A stretch of DNA of 64,000 bases from positions 41,378,437-41,442,436 of the forward strand of contig CP154956.1 in NCBI GenBank assembly GCA_039621445.1, read 5' to 3'. Positions 1 through 19,900 of this stretch are shown piece after piece (the stretch's first letter is position 1; every line of letters starts with the position of its first letter). The translations under genes and the position numbers were made by a program. The notes under the pieces are model-generated. The model searched no databases. It saw only the letters and a program-made list of their open reading frames with translations, and was not told where the DNA came from. The DNA comes from Euglena gracilis (lineage: Eukaryota; Euglenida; Euglenophyceae; Euglenales).

Positions 1-18
1 GCTCCCTGCCCGGCGCAG
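1..18 (+). CDS. Possible 3' end of an upstream exon
   Basis: The window opens with 18 GC-rich bases ending in CGCAG followed by GTAATA, a good splice donor. The reading frame cannot be fixed from 18 bases. It could be the exon preceding the VPS26C-like gene, whose N-terminal strands are not found elsewhere in the window, or the end of another gene. It rests on composition and the donor only. Confidence 0.3.
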
Positions 19-1374
19 GTAATAACAATTTTCTGTGCTTTTTTCCAGTTGGCTGAACAACAACATCAGATGGGTCTGCTTGATGAACAAAACGAGGCAA
101 TTTCTGGCCGTTTTTATATTGTTCACGATCTTGCTAAAAATTGACCATTTATTGCGAACATCCAAAAAGTTGCCAAAAATGACCCCTTTTGAGCTGTTCG
201 GTTGGGTCTGCGATATTTTCGCAACCATAACAGGCCGCTGGAGCAAAACACCGCTCAGCAATATAAGTGTAAAAGGGCCGACATAACTCCCCTGCGGAAA
301 TTTCCTGCGTGTGTTATTAGTCAGCCCCCGGTATTTAACCACTGAGGAGGATGCTTCTACATGTTGTTTGGTTCTGCTGGTGACCATTGCAATGCAGGTC
401 GGTGTTGACACATTGCCGCATTTTGAATCATTTTTGCGTTCTGATTTTTTGAAATATTTTGAGTAATATTATCAATATTTTTATCTTTTCTTGTCGGTGT
501 TATAACTTGGCAAGATGTAACTGTGCAATGCTGAGTTGCCCTGATTGGAGCCCTTGCGAAGGGAGCACACATTGTGAAGCGCCCAGATGGCTCTGTTTGA
601 GATCTGAAATTTCAATGGTCCCATTTATCGCTGTGGCTTTTGCGTGCATAAGTCTCCTGTTCGTGGTAATGAAAGATGGGAAGACAATTTGCAACGAATT
701 CATGATAACTCAAGAAGGTCTGGAGGCGTCCCCCCCAATTACCCTCCAAACAGTTTTCCGTCTTCCAACTTCGTCGGACCCAACTTCGGCTGCCCAAATA
801 TTAACCTTCTTCTTGCTGCTCTCTGGCGAAGATGAAGAAAATTAGCGGCAGAAGAGCCATTTACATCCAAAAATCACAGTAATGGATAAAACTTCCTCCG
901 CAGCAAAGCTTTTGACCAACGACTCAAAAGATTTATTGAACAGCTTTCTTGACCAAAAAGCCGACACCCTAGCAATAGGGGGAAAGGGTGGTGGGTTGTA
1001 ATTGGGAAAAAACTATATAGAAAAATACGGGAAAGGGTGTAATTGGCCCAACTCTGGCGCTGGATTGGACTTTAAAACGGGCTGGGGACCACAAACAAAT
1101 TCGGGACCAAGGTACTCACTGCGTGGGGCTCCCCCCAGCACGGGAGGGTTCACATTGAGGTCGGGCTCCATGAACGAATAGCCAATTGGGGAGGGGGGTT
1201 ACTTATGAAATTGCCTTATTGCAGCGTTAGAATGGGGGTTCTGCAACCAGTTCAAGTTCAACAAGCTACGAATCTGCTAACCTGGAAAATCGACGCATTT
1301 TTTCTCAAAGGCCGCTTATTTTGATCATTGAATTCAATAAATCTCCTATTTCAAATCCCCGGGGCAGACAATTG

Positions 1375-1690
1375 CTTAAGCACTGGTCGACCCCCCCCAG
1401 GGGGTGGGTGACTGGTGTTTTCGGAGTGATTGACTGGATTTTGGCCCGGACCCCCCCCCCCCTGGGAGGGGGGGTCGGCAAAAAAACCACAAAAAGTGAC
1501 CTGGCGCTGAAGGCGCCGGAAAATTTTTTGTCCTTTTTTTATGTTTTTGGTCAAATTTCTTTTGGATTCCAGAGTGGCCAACCCCCCCCCCCCTGGGGGG
1601 TGACTGACTGGTTTCCCGAAAAAAAGTGACTGACTGGTTTTTCAAAAAGTGGAGTGACCCCCCCCCCCCGGGGGTCGGTAAAAAATTGTA
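1375..1690. repeat. Dispersed repeat family D, copy 1
   Basis: About 315 bp with paired C-run/G-run segments, the recurrent phrase GTGACTGACTGGTTT, and a central short hairpin GGCGCTGAAGGCGCC at 1503-1517 followed by GGAAAA. The same order (C-run, tgaaggtgcc-type hairpin, 'attTCTTgg', GTGACTG) recurs at 3480-3770, and a fragment lies at 50835-50960. No terminal repeats or target duplication could be fixed. Confidence 0.6.
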
Positions 1691-2003
1691 TGCCCCGGGG
1701 TGCACAAGTCGAGCCACGACATTGCAGTACAATAAGACTGGGCCAAAAAGTCATATTTTTCTTTCAAGTTGTCCAAAGATGGATTCCTGTTTTTCCAAGG
1801 CCGCTTAAGGGTCTCTGTTGAAAACCTATCAACCTCTCCCTCTGAGCCCTGCAGTGTGTTGTTTGATGGTCAGTCTGAACCCTGATTGAACAAATGAAAC
1901 ATCATGTGGGAGGCGGGCACTCCATATGGCATGGACTGCGGCAAACAACTTCATACCATGAGTTTTCAGCAGGATGAACTCTCTCGTACCTGACTGTCTG
2001 CAG

Positions 2004-2417
2004 CAGGCTTTTGCTTAGGGATTGCACCCCCCGGGGGGGGGGGCTAGACAGCAGCTAGTCCAAATTTGGCTAGTGGGATTTCTAGCAGACCCCCCCAGGG
2101 GGGGTTCTGCTAGCAGGGCTAGCTAGTGGAAAATTTTTTTTCCAGTGACCGGCGCAAAGCGCCGGAAATTTTTTTGGACCCCCCAAAATGGCCAAAAATG
2201 CCCGTTTTTGGCCATTTTTGGGAATTTTTGGAACAAAGTCAGCCAGAACCCTATTAAAACCTCATTTCCACCTCGGCGCACAGCGCCGGAGGAAAAAATT
2301 TCCGGGGGTCCGGGGGGGGGGACCCCCGGACCCCCCCCCCCCCCAGGGGAGGGGGGTCTAGCTAGTCCATTTTTTCCAGTGTCTAGCCGATTGGCGGGGT
2401 CCTTAAGCAGAAGCCTG
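2004..2417. mobile_element. hAT-like MITE, family 1 copy 1
   Basis: A 414 bp non-coding element with terminal inverted repeats: CAGGCTTTTGCTTAGGG at the left and CCTTAAGCAGAAGCCTG at the right. It is flanked by a perfect 8 bp direct repeat, GTCTGCAG, at 1996-2003 and 2418-2425. An 8 bp target duplication with termini starting CAG is typical of hAT-superfamily elements. The inside holds C/G runs, 'ctagtccaaatttggc' and a GGCGCAAAGCGCC hairpin at 2151-2163. A diverged copy is at 18743-19118. There is no transposase, so it is non-autonomous. Confidence 0.85.
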
Positions 2418-3203
2418 GTCTGCAGTAACACCTATTTCGCCTCTCGCCCTTCGTTGCCCCACTCTCAGCAGCGGTCATTGCATGCCTCATATGGATGTCG
2501 ATCACGGGGCTGAGGCTGGACCTCTGCCGCGGTAGCCGCATCTATGATGCCCAGTGCTGTACGGTGCATGGACGACATGTTCATACGTCCATCCAAATAT
2601 CTGGAAGGATGCTTTTTTTTGTTTAGGAAGTGTTCTGTCTCGTGGAATTTATTTTTCCAAACGCTATTACCGTGCCTCACTGCTCTTTGCTTCTCGTTCA
2701 TTCATGTAGGATGCCATTTTACGTCCGAGTGCAACCAAGCCGTAGAGCTTGCCAGCACAATTTTCCTGCAGAGATCAATTTTGTTTCCCTTCATACCCTT
2801 TTTATCCTTCCTGTCCCATTTCATAATGTGAACTTCAGACAGATTCCGCACAGAATTTAACTGAATCATGGGTTGATTTGGGGTTCCAAAGTTGATATTC
2901 TTTGCCATGCAGCTCTGCCATGTCTCGGAGACCATCCTTGGCCACGTGGAGATCGCAAATAAGTGTGTGACGTTCCCACTGTTCTGCTTCATCGAAGGAG
3001 ACTGGAATGCAACCAAAGCAACCCAATCGCTCCCAACACCCAATAGCACCCATGGTCATCCGGGATCCAGTCACACCCAGTCACACGCAGTCACACGCCC
3101 AGGCATGCCCACACGAACTGACTGTTCGATGGCTTCGAACGCCAATGAACAGAAGTCCTGGTCATCGCCAGAGCCCATCAACCAACCCTTCTCCATTCGC
3201 CAG

Positions 3204-10750
<7,547 letters not shown>

Positions 10751-11188
10751 CAGCTTTCGTCACATAATGCCCCCTCCTTGGATTCTCGTTCAGCGCGCCG
10801 ACGGATGTTACCTTCTGGTATTGCAGACCTGTTTGCCCAGATGGGTAATCATTTCATCCTTCCCATGAAGACTCGAGATTATCTTATCTCGAGATTTTAC
10901 CCCCCTTCCCGCCGATTTATATCCCCGATGTTTTATTTTGCTGAACTGACCAGGGGGCGACTGACTGATATTGCTGTGTTGTCTCGAGGTGATTGACCTC
11001 AAACTAAAGTTTCAGGTTGGAGGGTAGTCTTTCTCCCAAAATGGCCCTTTTGCGGAGCACCTGAAATTTTTCAAGGCATTTTGCTTTGGATTTTCGCCAT
11101 TTCCAAAAATGGCCATAACCCCAAGAGGGGAGGGGTAAAGGAAGCCACAGCATCACCCTGGTCTCCCCCTCTCCCCTCCCATTTTTGG
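10751..11188. other. Spacer after the VPS26C-like gene
   Basis: No gene or polyadenylation hexamer recognised. Contains CT/GA-rich and 'ttttggccat' type low-complexity sequence. Confidence 0.5.
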
Positions 11189-12786
11189 TCAATTTTTGGC
11201 CAGCCCTGAAAAAACAGCTGAATCAGCCCCAATCTGTGAACTCCACAGGTCATGAACAACAGGTGGCAATTGCCACAGAGAGGATGACATTCCTAAACTA
11301 TCTTTTTTAATTATACTTACTTCCCAAGGTGCAGACAAAACACCTTCACCGCTCACATGTTTTTGTGCGGGGATGAAATGCCAAAAATGGGACAAATTGT
11401 CCACCAAAGTGAATACATAATCAAAACCGTTGTCGGGGTGCATTTGCACAAAACCCAAACAGAAAACTTCGTTGCACACTGGAAGAATGAGCAAAGAACC
11501 CAACTTTCCACGATCACTGGGTCGATTTTGTTTTGAATGGTGCAAATTTCACATGTCATCACAATGGCTTTGCATTAAGTGCCAGGGTTTCAGTAAATTT
11601 GGCAGGGGCCACACAAATGGTCATTCGCGATATCCATCTTCTCCCATCACTTGCGAAACCAAATGTAAGCAGTTTGCAGACTCTTTCTCATGCCATGTAG
11701 TCGATCTCAATGACAATGTTCTTTAAAGAGGCCAAAAATCCACCATCGCTTACAGTTATTTTAAATACATGGGATAATGTGTCAGTTGCAAACACCCATG
11801 CACCAGCACAGAGACATTTGCACCGATGTTTACAATGCAGTGCCAAATGCTGCGCAAATTTCGCTTTTGCCGGATTTTTTTTTTTCAACGAAGGCCCAAA
11901 CAAAGGAGCTCCATCTTGAGATACAAACACAGAATATTAATCCCCTCCCTGAACCCCTGCCTAAGCCTCAAGGTATTTCAGGTGTTTTGCTTTTCATGGG
12001 GGAGGGGGAGGGCATTATCCATATTTATCAATGTTCAGGCCACAGGTTTCCAAAAACCAGTCAGCACAGTGTAACCCCGATCAACCCCCCCCCAGGGCAG
12101 CCAAATTCCTTCAAATGAAATTTGAGGGGGGGGGTCGATGATTTGGGCCTCCGATGTGCCAAAACTGGCAAGATGAATAGTCATTCCACCGCTGTCATTC
12201 TTTGAGGGGCTGAGGTCCAAATATTCCCTGGATTGCGTTGTCATCCCAACGGAATGTCACACTGGACTGCATGGCCCACAATGGTGCTCACCAGGTGCCC
12301 AAAATGCAGTGGGGCGATGCAGAGATGTCCCCCCAGCATGCATGCCTCCTCTTTCATCTTTCTGCAGGGGGTCTCAACCCCCACCCCCTTGGGCCGGACC
12401 AACAAATGGAGGAGGCAGCTCTTCTCCTCGAGAGCCACCGCGTCACTGTCGTGGATGAACCTGGGCAGGAACGATACAGCCACGCGATGGGCGTCATCGC
12501 ACAGCTGGTGGATGCCCAAGCCATTCCCGCCTGACCCGGCCATTTGTTGTCCCCCACCTTCCGCCTGCCACCAGCTCCGAGGCCGAAAACGGTGGCAATA
12601 GAAAGGGCCATGCGAGCACTGCCAGTTCAACCTTCTCACCCCGAAAATCGCGGCGATTGGTGACGTGTGAGCCACAGATTCGCATCGATTCGCAAAGGTT
12701 TTCACGTTGTGCAGCTGCCCACCACTCCTCCACCCAGATTTGGCGAACAATATCGTTTCATGCTTATTCAGATGGCCACAGATCAA
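11189..12786 (-). mobile_element. Decayed Ty3/gypsy-type LTR retrotransposon (RT/RNase H end and integrase)
   Basis: Read on the - strand from 12786 down, one ORF (12241-12786) resembles the end of a gypsy reverse transcriptase and the tether to RNase H: FLPRFIHDSDAVALEE..LLHLLV, then a KMKEEA..L segment like the usual F-x-LK-x2-L. Further along, 11189-11570 gives integrase features: a CEIC zinc-site pair before a frameshift, then GKLGSLLILPV, GFDYVFTLVDNLSHFWHFIP (the D-x-V-x2-VD-x-LS-x3-HFIP signature around the first catalytic Asp) and a later VVHDLW like the second Asp region. Stops and frameshifts separate the pieces, so it is a dead copy. No LTRs were identified. Other - strand ORFs at 14673-15734 could be further debris but are not convincing. 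Confidence 0.6.
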
Positions 12787-12872
12787 AGGGCCATTTCCTG
12801 GCTTCTCTTCATGTCCTTGGCGTCACCAGTGAGATCCAGATGAGGCCATTCGTGTCATTTGTTTCCCCCCAG

Positions 12873-13539
12873 CCCAGCAGCCGAGGAGAGGCCGGAGGTG
12901 GGTTGGCTTGCTCCAGAGGTGCAGGAGAGGGAACAGCAGCTGCTGGAGGCGATCCACCACGGGCAGAACCTGTTGGCAGGTGGAGCCCATAAAAATCTCC
13001 AAAAACGAACATTAACTTCGTTTGGGAAAAAGGTTTTGTAAAATTCAGAAAATTTAGATCTGAAACTATAAGATTCATTTTTTTGTAACTTTTCTATTAA
13101 AAATAGGATCTTCAAGATACAAATTTTTTTTCTTGATAAACCTAAACCCCCTGTTCCGCAGTGTCCAGAAGAAATGGCACAGTGCCCCTTGTTGCCCTGC
13201 CCTGTGTCCGTCAGACCATGGCATTGGGAAGGGTCTGCTGTCTCCCTCTCATCACAGAACTCTGCGAGCTGCGCGACTCCCAGCGTGGTCCTGCTGCACC
13301 AAGCCCCAGCCACTCCCGCCCCACGCCCCGGCCTCCTGAAACCCCCCAACTGCCTCCTCCCAGCCCCGCCCCACATACCACATCGGACAGGCTGTCCCCT
13401 TTGTGTCCCCCGCCCATGCGACCAAATATCCGTTTTATGGGCATATTTGGACCCAACCCGTTTTGTATCAGCCTGCGTATCAGTTTGCGCCCATCTGCCT
13501 TGTAATGGTGTGTGTGGGTGGGTGGGTGAGTGGGTGGGT

Positions 13540-13590
<51 letters not shown>

Positions 13591-16500
13591 TGTGTGGTCG
13601 CCATGTCCGGCGTCACACACATGCAGCCATACATATGCAGCATTCACGACTTCTCTCTTCCATTGCAGGGCCATGCGGTACCGCCACTTTTTGTCGCCGA
13701 TGGTCAGCCCTGGCAAGAAGCTGCTGCAGTCGGAGATCTCCCGCCTCAGTCAGGTGCCCCCTCCCCCAACCTCGTCCCCTCCCCACGCCGCCAAAGCCGT
13801 GCACCCCACCCTTTCCCAGCCCACCCGGCCGTCGCAGGCGGTGCAGGGGCAGCAGGCGGCAGCGGCGGACGCTTCCCGGCGCTGCGAGGACCTCGGCCGC
13901 CGCCTCGATCACTGCGAGGCGGAGCGGGACGGCGCGGCGGCGGCGTGCCAGCGCCTGCAGGCCCAGCTGCAGCACAGCGAGGCTGCCCAGGGCCGACCCG
14001 GCGTCACTGGCAACTTATGTCATTCCAAGTGCTGCCGAGAGTAACCCCCCCCCCAAAAATAAGACCCCCCCCAAAAATAAGACCCCCCCTGGGCCGATCG
14101 AGCAAAAATCCAAAAATAAGACCCCCCCCATAAATAAGACCCCCCTTGACGGCGCGAAGCGCTGGGGACGGTGAAGTTTTTTTCTGAAAAATTACCAAAA
14201 ACCCCAATTTCATGCACAAAACTGATGAAATTTCAAAAAATTCCAGATTTTTGAAGTGGAAAAAAAGGGTAAATGTCAAACTACACCAATTTACACATGG
14301 CGCGAAGCGCCGAAGGAAAAAAATTAGCACTAACGGGAACCTGAAAAATGGTGTTTTTTCGGGCCCGGGTCGGTCAAGAAAAAATCCAAAAATAAGACCC
14401 CCCCCCCCCAAAATAAGACCCCCCCTGGACCCTTCCAGCAACGGACCCAAAAATAAGACCCGGGTCTTATTTTTTGGGGGGGTTTAGATCAATGTCATGA
14501 AATGGGTCCCTCGTTGTGTGAGAGCTGCCGTGAAAATCCGTGTGTTCAAAGGTGGACGCAAGTGACACCCAAATTCGACCAAATGCGAACACAGAGGCAA
14601 ATGAAGGATAGTCTGGTGTTCAGCCGCTGGTGGTGCCGCTGTGCAAATGCAACTGTTGCAAGGGTGTGTCAATCAGCCTGGGCAAGTCACCCCACCCAAA
14701 TGCCCAAGGACGTCCTGGCCCCGACCGCTCCCGTTTGGAGGCCGCCATGGCTGAGGTGTGGACATTGTGGGGGGGGGGCGACATGCTCTGAATGCCTTTT
14801 TGGGGCATTGTTGTGCACACCCATGTCCCCTGGCCCGGTACACCATTGCCACCATTGCCTCAACTGAGGCGTCCTTTCCATACGTGTGGTGTGGGTTGGT
14901 GCACAGCTGCAGTGGGACAACGCTCAGCTGCACAAGGAGGTCCGCAGCCTGCTGGCCACCCTCACCCTCCGGGACGGGTGTCCGCCAAGCCGCAGCACGT
15001 GCTCCGGCGTGTGCCTGCGCTGACCCCCCCCCCTTTCCTGGCTCATGCACCCTCTCTTCTGGGTTGGTGCGGCTGGGGACATGCTGATGGACTGGAAGAG
15101 CATGACCAAAGTGCTCCAGACGGTTTTGCAGAAGGTGTTGGGTGGGGGTCAGAGCCCCTGGCATCGGCTTGAGCCGCAGCATGCTAGCACCAAACAATAC
15201 GCGCCACATCATCCTAGCCAGTGGACAGTGGCACACAAATGTTTCCCAGAACCTTGCCTCAAACCCAGACACCACCTCATTTATTGCATGTTCTTTTGAG
15301 TTGAGCTTTGCCTGTGCGTGAACGTGCTTGTGGGTTTGGATCAATCAATCTTTGTCTGGAGGCGACGCCATTTGACCATTTGCTCACAGTTGCCACCTGG
15401 ACTGAACCAGCCTGGACCATCGATGCAGTGGATACAATGTACTGCTCTTCCCCTTCATCCGAGGTTCGCATGTTCATCTGCTTTGTTGCACCGATCAACC
15501 ACACATTTCTCTTGTAAAACTGAATTTATGGATCTTTTTTATTATTATCTTTGGCACTGTGCAAACAGAATTTTTTGTTCCACTTTGAGCGAAGAGCGAG
15601 GGACATTTGCACCCACAACTCCCACCTTTTGGCAAACCAACTGACGCCAACTGATCAAAATAACTGATACAGAGCCATTGGCCTCGGCCACAATCCACCA
15701 CGTGCCAAGGCGCTACGTGCCACAACCACACCATCCAATGTTATGCATTATCCATCCGTGCTTTGCACGTATATATTGGGGTGTGCCTTCCGCCTTCTCC
15801 GCTGGGCTTCCCCAACCCTTCTCCCCAGGTTTCCCCACCCAGTGTACGCCGCTCCGTCCAGCAAAGTTGTTCCCAGAAGTCCGAGGCGAGCTCGCTTGTG
15901 TCCTCGCCAGGTTTGGCCAAGGCTGTTCTGTCCACCCCTGCGATTATTGCATCGAAGCAGAGGATGTGCTTGCTATGGTTGAGCCTGATGCTATTTCATG
16001 TGCGCGCTGCTGTTACAAGCGTTGCGGTTCGTTTTTGGTCTTTTGAAACACAGCAGGAAGTTTTTTTAGGTTAGTAATTTGGGGCGTGCCAGGGCTGGAT
16101 ATATGGAGGGTGTCCAGGGGGGGCAACCTGCCCCCCCCCCCCCACCCACCCATCCCCAGCCAGACAAGTGGTCTGAACCGACCCCAAGAGGGGGCCCAGG
16201 TATCTTTTAAACCTTTAAAGATTTTTTGGGGGGCACTTCTCCGGTGGCTACATTGCTCCACACTTTCTGTTTATTTTAGGATAATTTCTCTTCAAGGGCA
16301 GAAACCGGTCTCTTTCACCATGGCACAATTTAGCTGGGGATGTCCCAGCTGCTGGGAGCTGCACACATTTGGGGGGGGGGGATTGACCTCCCCCCGCTCC
16401 CCCACACCTAATGTTAAACCCTTTTGTCTGCTGAGCAAGCGTTCCGAGCTCCCCGACAAAACACTGAGGTCCAAAATCAAAGCAAGGGTCCAGAATTCAT

Positions 16501-16898
16501 TCACAGACAACAAAAAAGAGGCGGAGAATGAATGCTGACCGCTGGACCAAAACACCCCAAAATATCACGAGTCTTGTTTCACAACGGAGGTCTGCCCAAA
16601 TCCAATCTCCATTCTCCAATCTCCAATCTCTTTGCCTCGTGTTCAGGGTGTAATCTGCATATTGTGGTGGTGTGCTGTGTGGACCCATTTCATTTGGACG
16701 GTCTACCTTCAACGGTAATTATGTTCGCAGGGCTGAAGGACAACAGCTTGGATCACGTAGCTACATGGAAGCCCCCTGTGGTATGTTATCCCCTTCAAAA
16801 GCAAAAGTGTCATCTCTCTGACTGTGTGTTTGTGTGTATTTCTCTCAGTCTGTCTGTCTGTCTGTCTGTCTTTCTGTCTGTCTGTCTGTCTGTCTGAC

Positions 16899-16946
<48 letters not shown>

Positions 16947-19900
16947 GTCTGTCTGTGAGTGTGTAAGTGTGTGCTGTGTGAATTGCGCACAATGATAAAT
17001 ACGTGTATGTATGACCGCTGAAAGCTTCAACCCGAAAAAGGTTTAGTTGCATTTTGCTGTATTAAGTGTGTATTTTGTGCATTTGGGCAAAAACGTTACA
17101 GTTCAGCTTTGTCTTATTCTGTTTTTCCCCTGAAAATTTGCTTTACAATGCATGATTTGCAATAATTGTTCTGCTTCCCACGGCTGAGTGTGGCTGCTTC
17201 TATTTGTGGGAAATACTGCTCATTTCCTAATAATAATAATGGATTGTTGGAGTCAATGTGCCCCTCTGCCCCGAAGTTCTCTCCCCCGAAGTTGGCCCCT
17301 GGCGTGTTGGGCTTCGCTAAGTCCCAACTTTTCCTGGGCTGGGTTGGCGTGTGGGCGGCCCGCTGGATTCGTGCCGGGTGTGCAGGAACTATCTCCTGAA
17401 TGCTGCTGGCCTCGGAGGTTGTTTGCGGTGGAGGCCACAGCTAGGGGACGCTGCCCCCAGCCTCCCCCCCATAGATTTTACCTTTCACTCAAGGACCCTT
17501 GTACTCAAAGAAGGAGAGGGTCATTGGACCCTCGAAAGTCCGGCAACTCCCCCCCACCATGTGTTCTTCCGAACAAAATGACCGAAGGGTGCACAGAAAA
17601 GACGAGACGGCCCGTTAGTGCCGTTGCCCTGGTGCTAGCTGCATGCGTCCCCTGAGTCTGGAGCACCCAACGTGTCCCAGGAGAACCCCTGACCTGCATC
17701 AACCTCAACCTGATGGCAGGTTTGTTTTTGTACCCTTCGGTTCAGTTGGTAAATGGTGGGCCTCGCAGAGGACTCAATTTGGTGCCCAACGTAGAATTTG
17801 GTGCAATCAAATTGGAAGGCAGAGCGAATCTTTACGGCCCAGAGCATTTCCAGGCTGGTGGAACGCCCACGCCCACAGTTGTCGGTGGTTTTTCAGCAAG
17901 GCGGTGTTGTGGCAAGGCGGTGTTGTGGCAAGGTGGTGTTGTGGCAAGGTGGTGTTGTTGCAAGGCGGTGTTGTGACAAGGTGGTGTTGTGGCCAGGTGG
18001 CGGTTTGGCTTCAAAACAATGATTGGCGGGAAAAAGGAAGGAGACACCAAAGGCCAACATGGACAAAGACAAATGTACCTTTCCCACCTTTCCCAAGCCA
18101 CCATTCCCATCAACCAAACCCTGTCCTTGCCCAAAGTGCAGACGCGGTGTTGAACTCACCCCTTTCCAAACCAAGAGTCCCCCCCCCCCACACCCCGCCT
18201 CACATAAAGCCATCAAACCCTGCCCAGGGTTCTCTGCGTATTTCACGAACTTCACCTCCAGGGCGGAGGCCACAACGCGGCCGATGGCTGTGCCGCTGCC
18301 TGGCTCCCCCACTCTGGCCCAGAAGGAGCTTTCAGCAGGCGATGCGAGTCACGAGGTATGCGCCACCTGCTGTGGAGATGCAGTGCTTGCACGTGGTGGA
18401 ATGCATATGTGGCATTTACCTACACTTTAGTGCGGGACATTGTGTGTTGGGGGTGGGGGTGCCTAGTTTGAGGAGCATCATTCACTATCAATTTCGCCTA
18501 TCAGTATCAGCATCAGAGCGTCTACAAAATCAGGACTAAAAAATGGCATGCAAAAAAAAATGGTCCGTGACGTATGTTGTACAGAGAAGGATGTCATTTC
18601 TGTTCTGGGGGTCGGGGGGGGGCACTCTCCAGACGAGGCCGAAAGCCGAGTAAGTCAAAAAATGATGCCAAAAAAGTTGGCACACAAGAGCAATTATGGG
18701 GGGGATACTGTGCGGGTTCCACTTTCTTCCATTTCTCAATACCAGGCTTCTGCTTAAGGGGTTCCAGTACCCCCCCCCCCCCCGGGGGGGGGCTGGACTA
18801 GTGCTAGTCCAAATTTGGCCAGTGGGATTTCTAGCAGGCCCCCTCGGGGGGGGTCTGCTAGCAGGGCTAGCTAGTGGTTTTTTTTCCAGTGACTGGCGCT
18901 TCGGCGCTCCGGAAATTTTTTTGGGACCCCCAAAATGGCCCGGCCCGTTTTTTTTTTTTTTTTTTTTTACCGGGACACTGGGGACTAGCTAGACCCCCCC
19001 CCCCCCCCCACCCCCACCTCCGGGGCGCGCCGAGGGGAAATGAGGTTTTTTGGCTGATTTTTTTCCAAAAATTCCCAAAAAATGCCCCCCCCCCCCGGGG
19101 TCCTTAAGCAAAAGCCTGCTCAGTACTCAGTACTCATCAGGGATACCTCCATTTCAAACATGATTCAACGCAAAAGGAAAATAGAATCCATCCGTGCTTC
19201 AAGACACATTTACTCACAGTGGTAGTGGTAGGTCCATCTCAATCAAATTCTGCTGTAAATTCCTGTCTTTTTCACCCCATTTATAGGGTAGTGATGTGAA
19301 ATATTTTCAAAAAGCTCATGGTCTGAACAAGAAATAGTCCGGAATACCAGATTTACAATCTCGAATTCCTGACTAACAAATAGTCCAACCGTTAATTGGG
19401 CCATCCATCTCCTTCCATGCCAACTAAATCTGGATCATTCCTCTTTTTTTTTTTCCCGTACTGATTTTCGAGTATTGACATCATAACCTGTAATTCGTAA
19501 TCAGAAATTATTCATGAATTTGTTGTAGAATTAAATAGCCAGAATGCAATTTTTACAGAATGTAGGGGTAGTGATGGGGGTATCCTGAACGGATGTTCGT
19601 CATGTTTTCAACAGCGAGAGCACGTCTCACTGACATGTAATGGTTGAATCGTATCTTTAGCACAGAATTTTCACATTCATGAATTTCTTAAATGATGAGT
19701 ATAATTTTTTTGTGAATATCAGTTTTCTAGAAAGAAAAAGTATAAAAGTATAATATAATATGCAGAAATTTACTCATATTCCCTAGCCAAGGATTTTATG
19801 GTAAAATATGTATATTTTATACAGATATTTAGGGTATTAAACTAATGCCGCAAATGTGAATTGTTGTTGTTCTTGTTTTTATTTTTAATTAACAAAATAA

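Larger units (their letters stand above)
19..3203. other. Intron or intergenic DNA with repeats, no supported gene
   Basis: AT-richer sequence with short ORFs that show no family resemblance. It carries one repeat of the 'GTGACTGACTGG' family near 1375-1690, a hAT-like MITE at 2004-2417 and long C or G runs. If the 1-18 exon belongs to the VPS26C-like gene this is its first intron; otherwise it is intergenic. Confidence 0.5.

Noticed and set aside
13174-14174. Long + ORFs of 214-319 codons across the (GT)n tract
   Set aside because: They run through intron microsatellite and element sequence; the supported coding is limited to short exons with splice signals.
14673-15734. Minus-strand ORFs as further retrotransposon reverse transcriptase
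   Set aside because: Order and motifs (no YLDD-like or PFGL-like block) do not support it; exons of the + strand gene lie in the same stretch.
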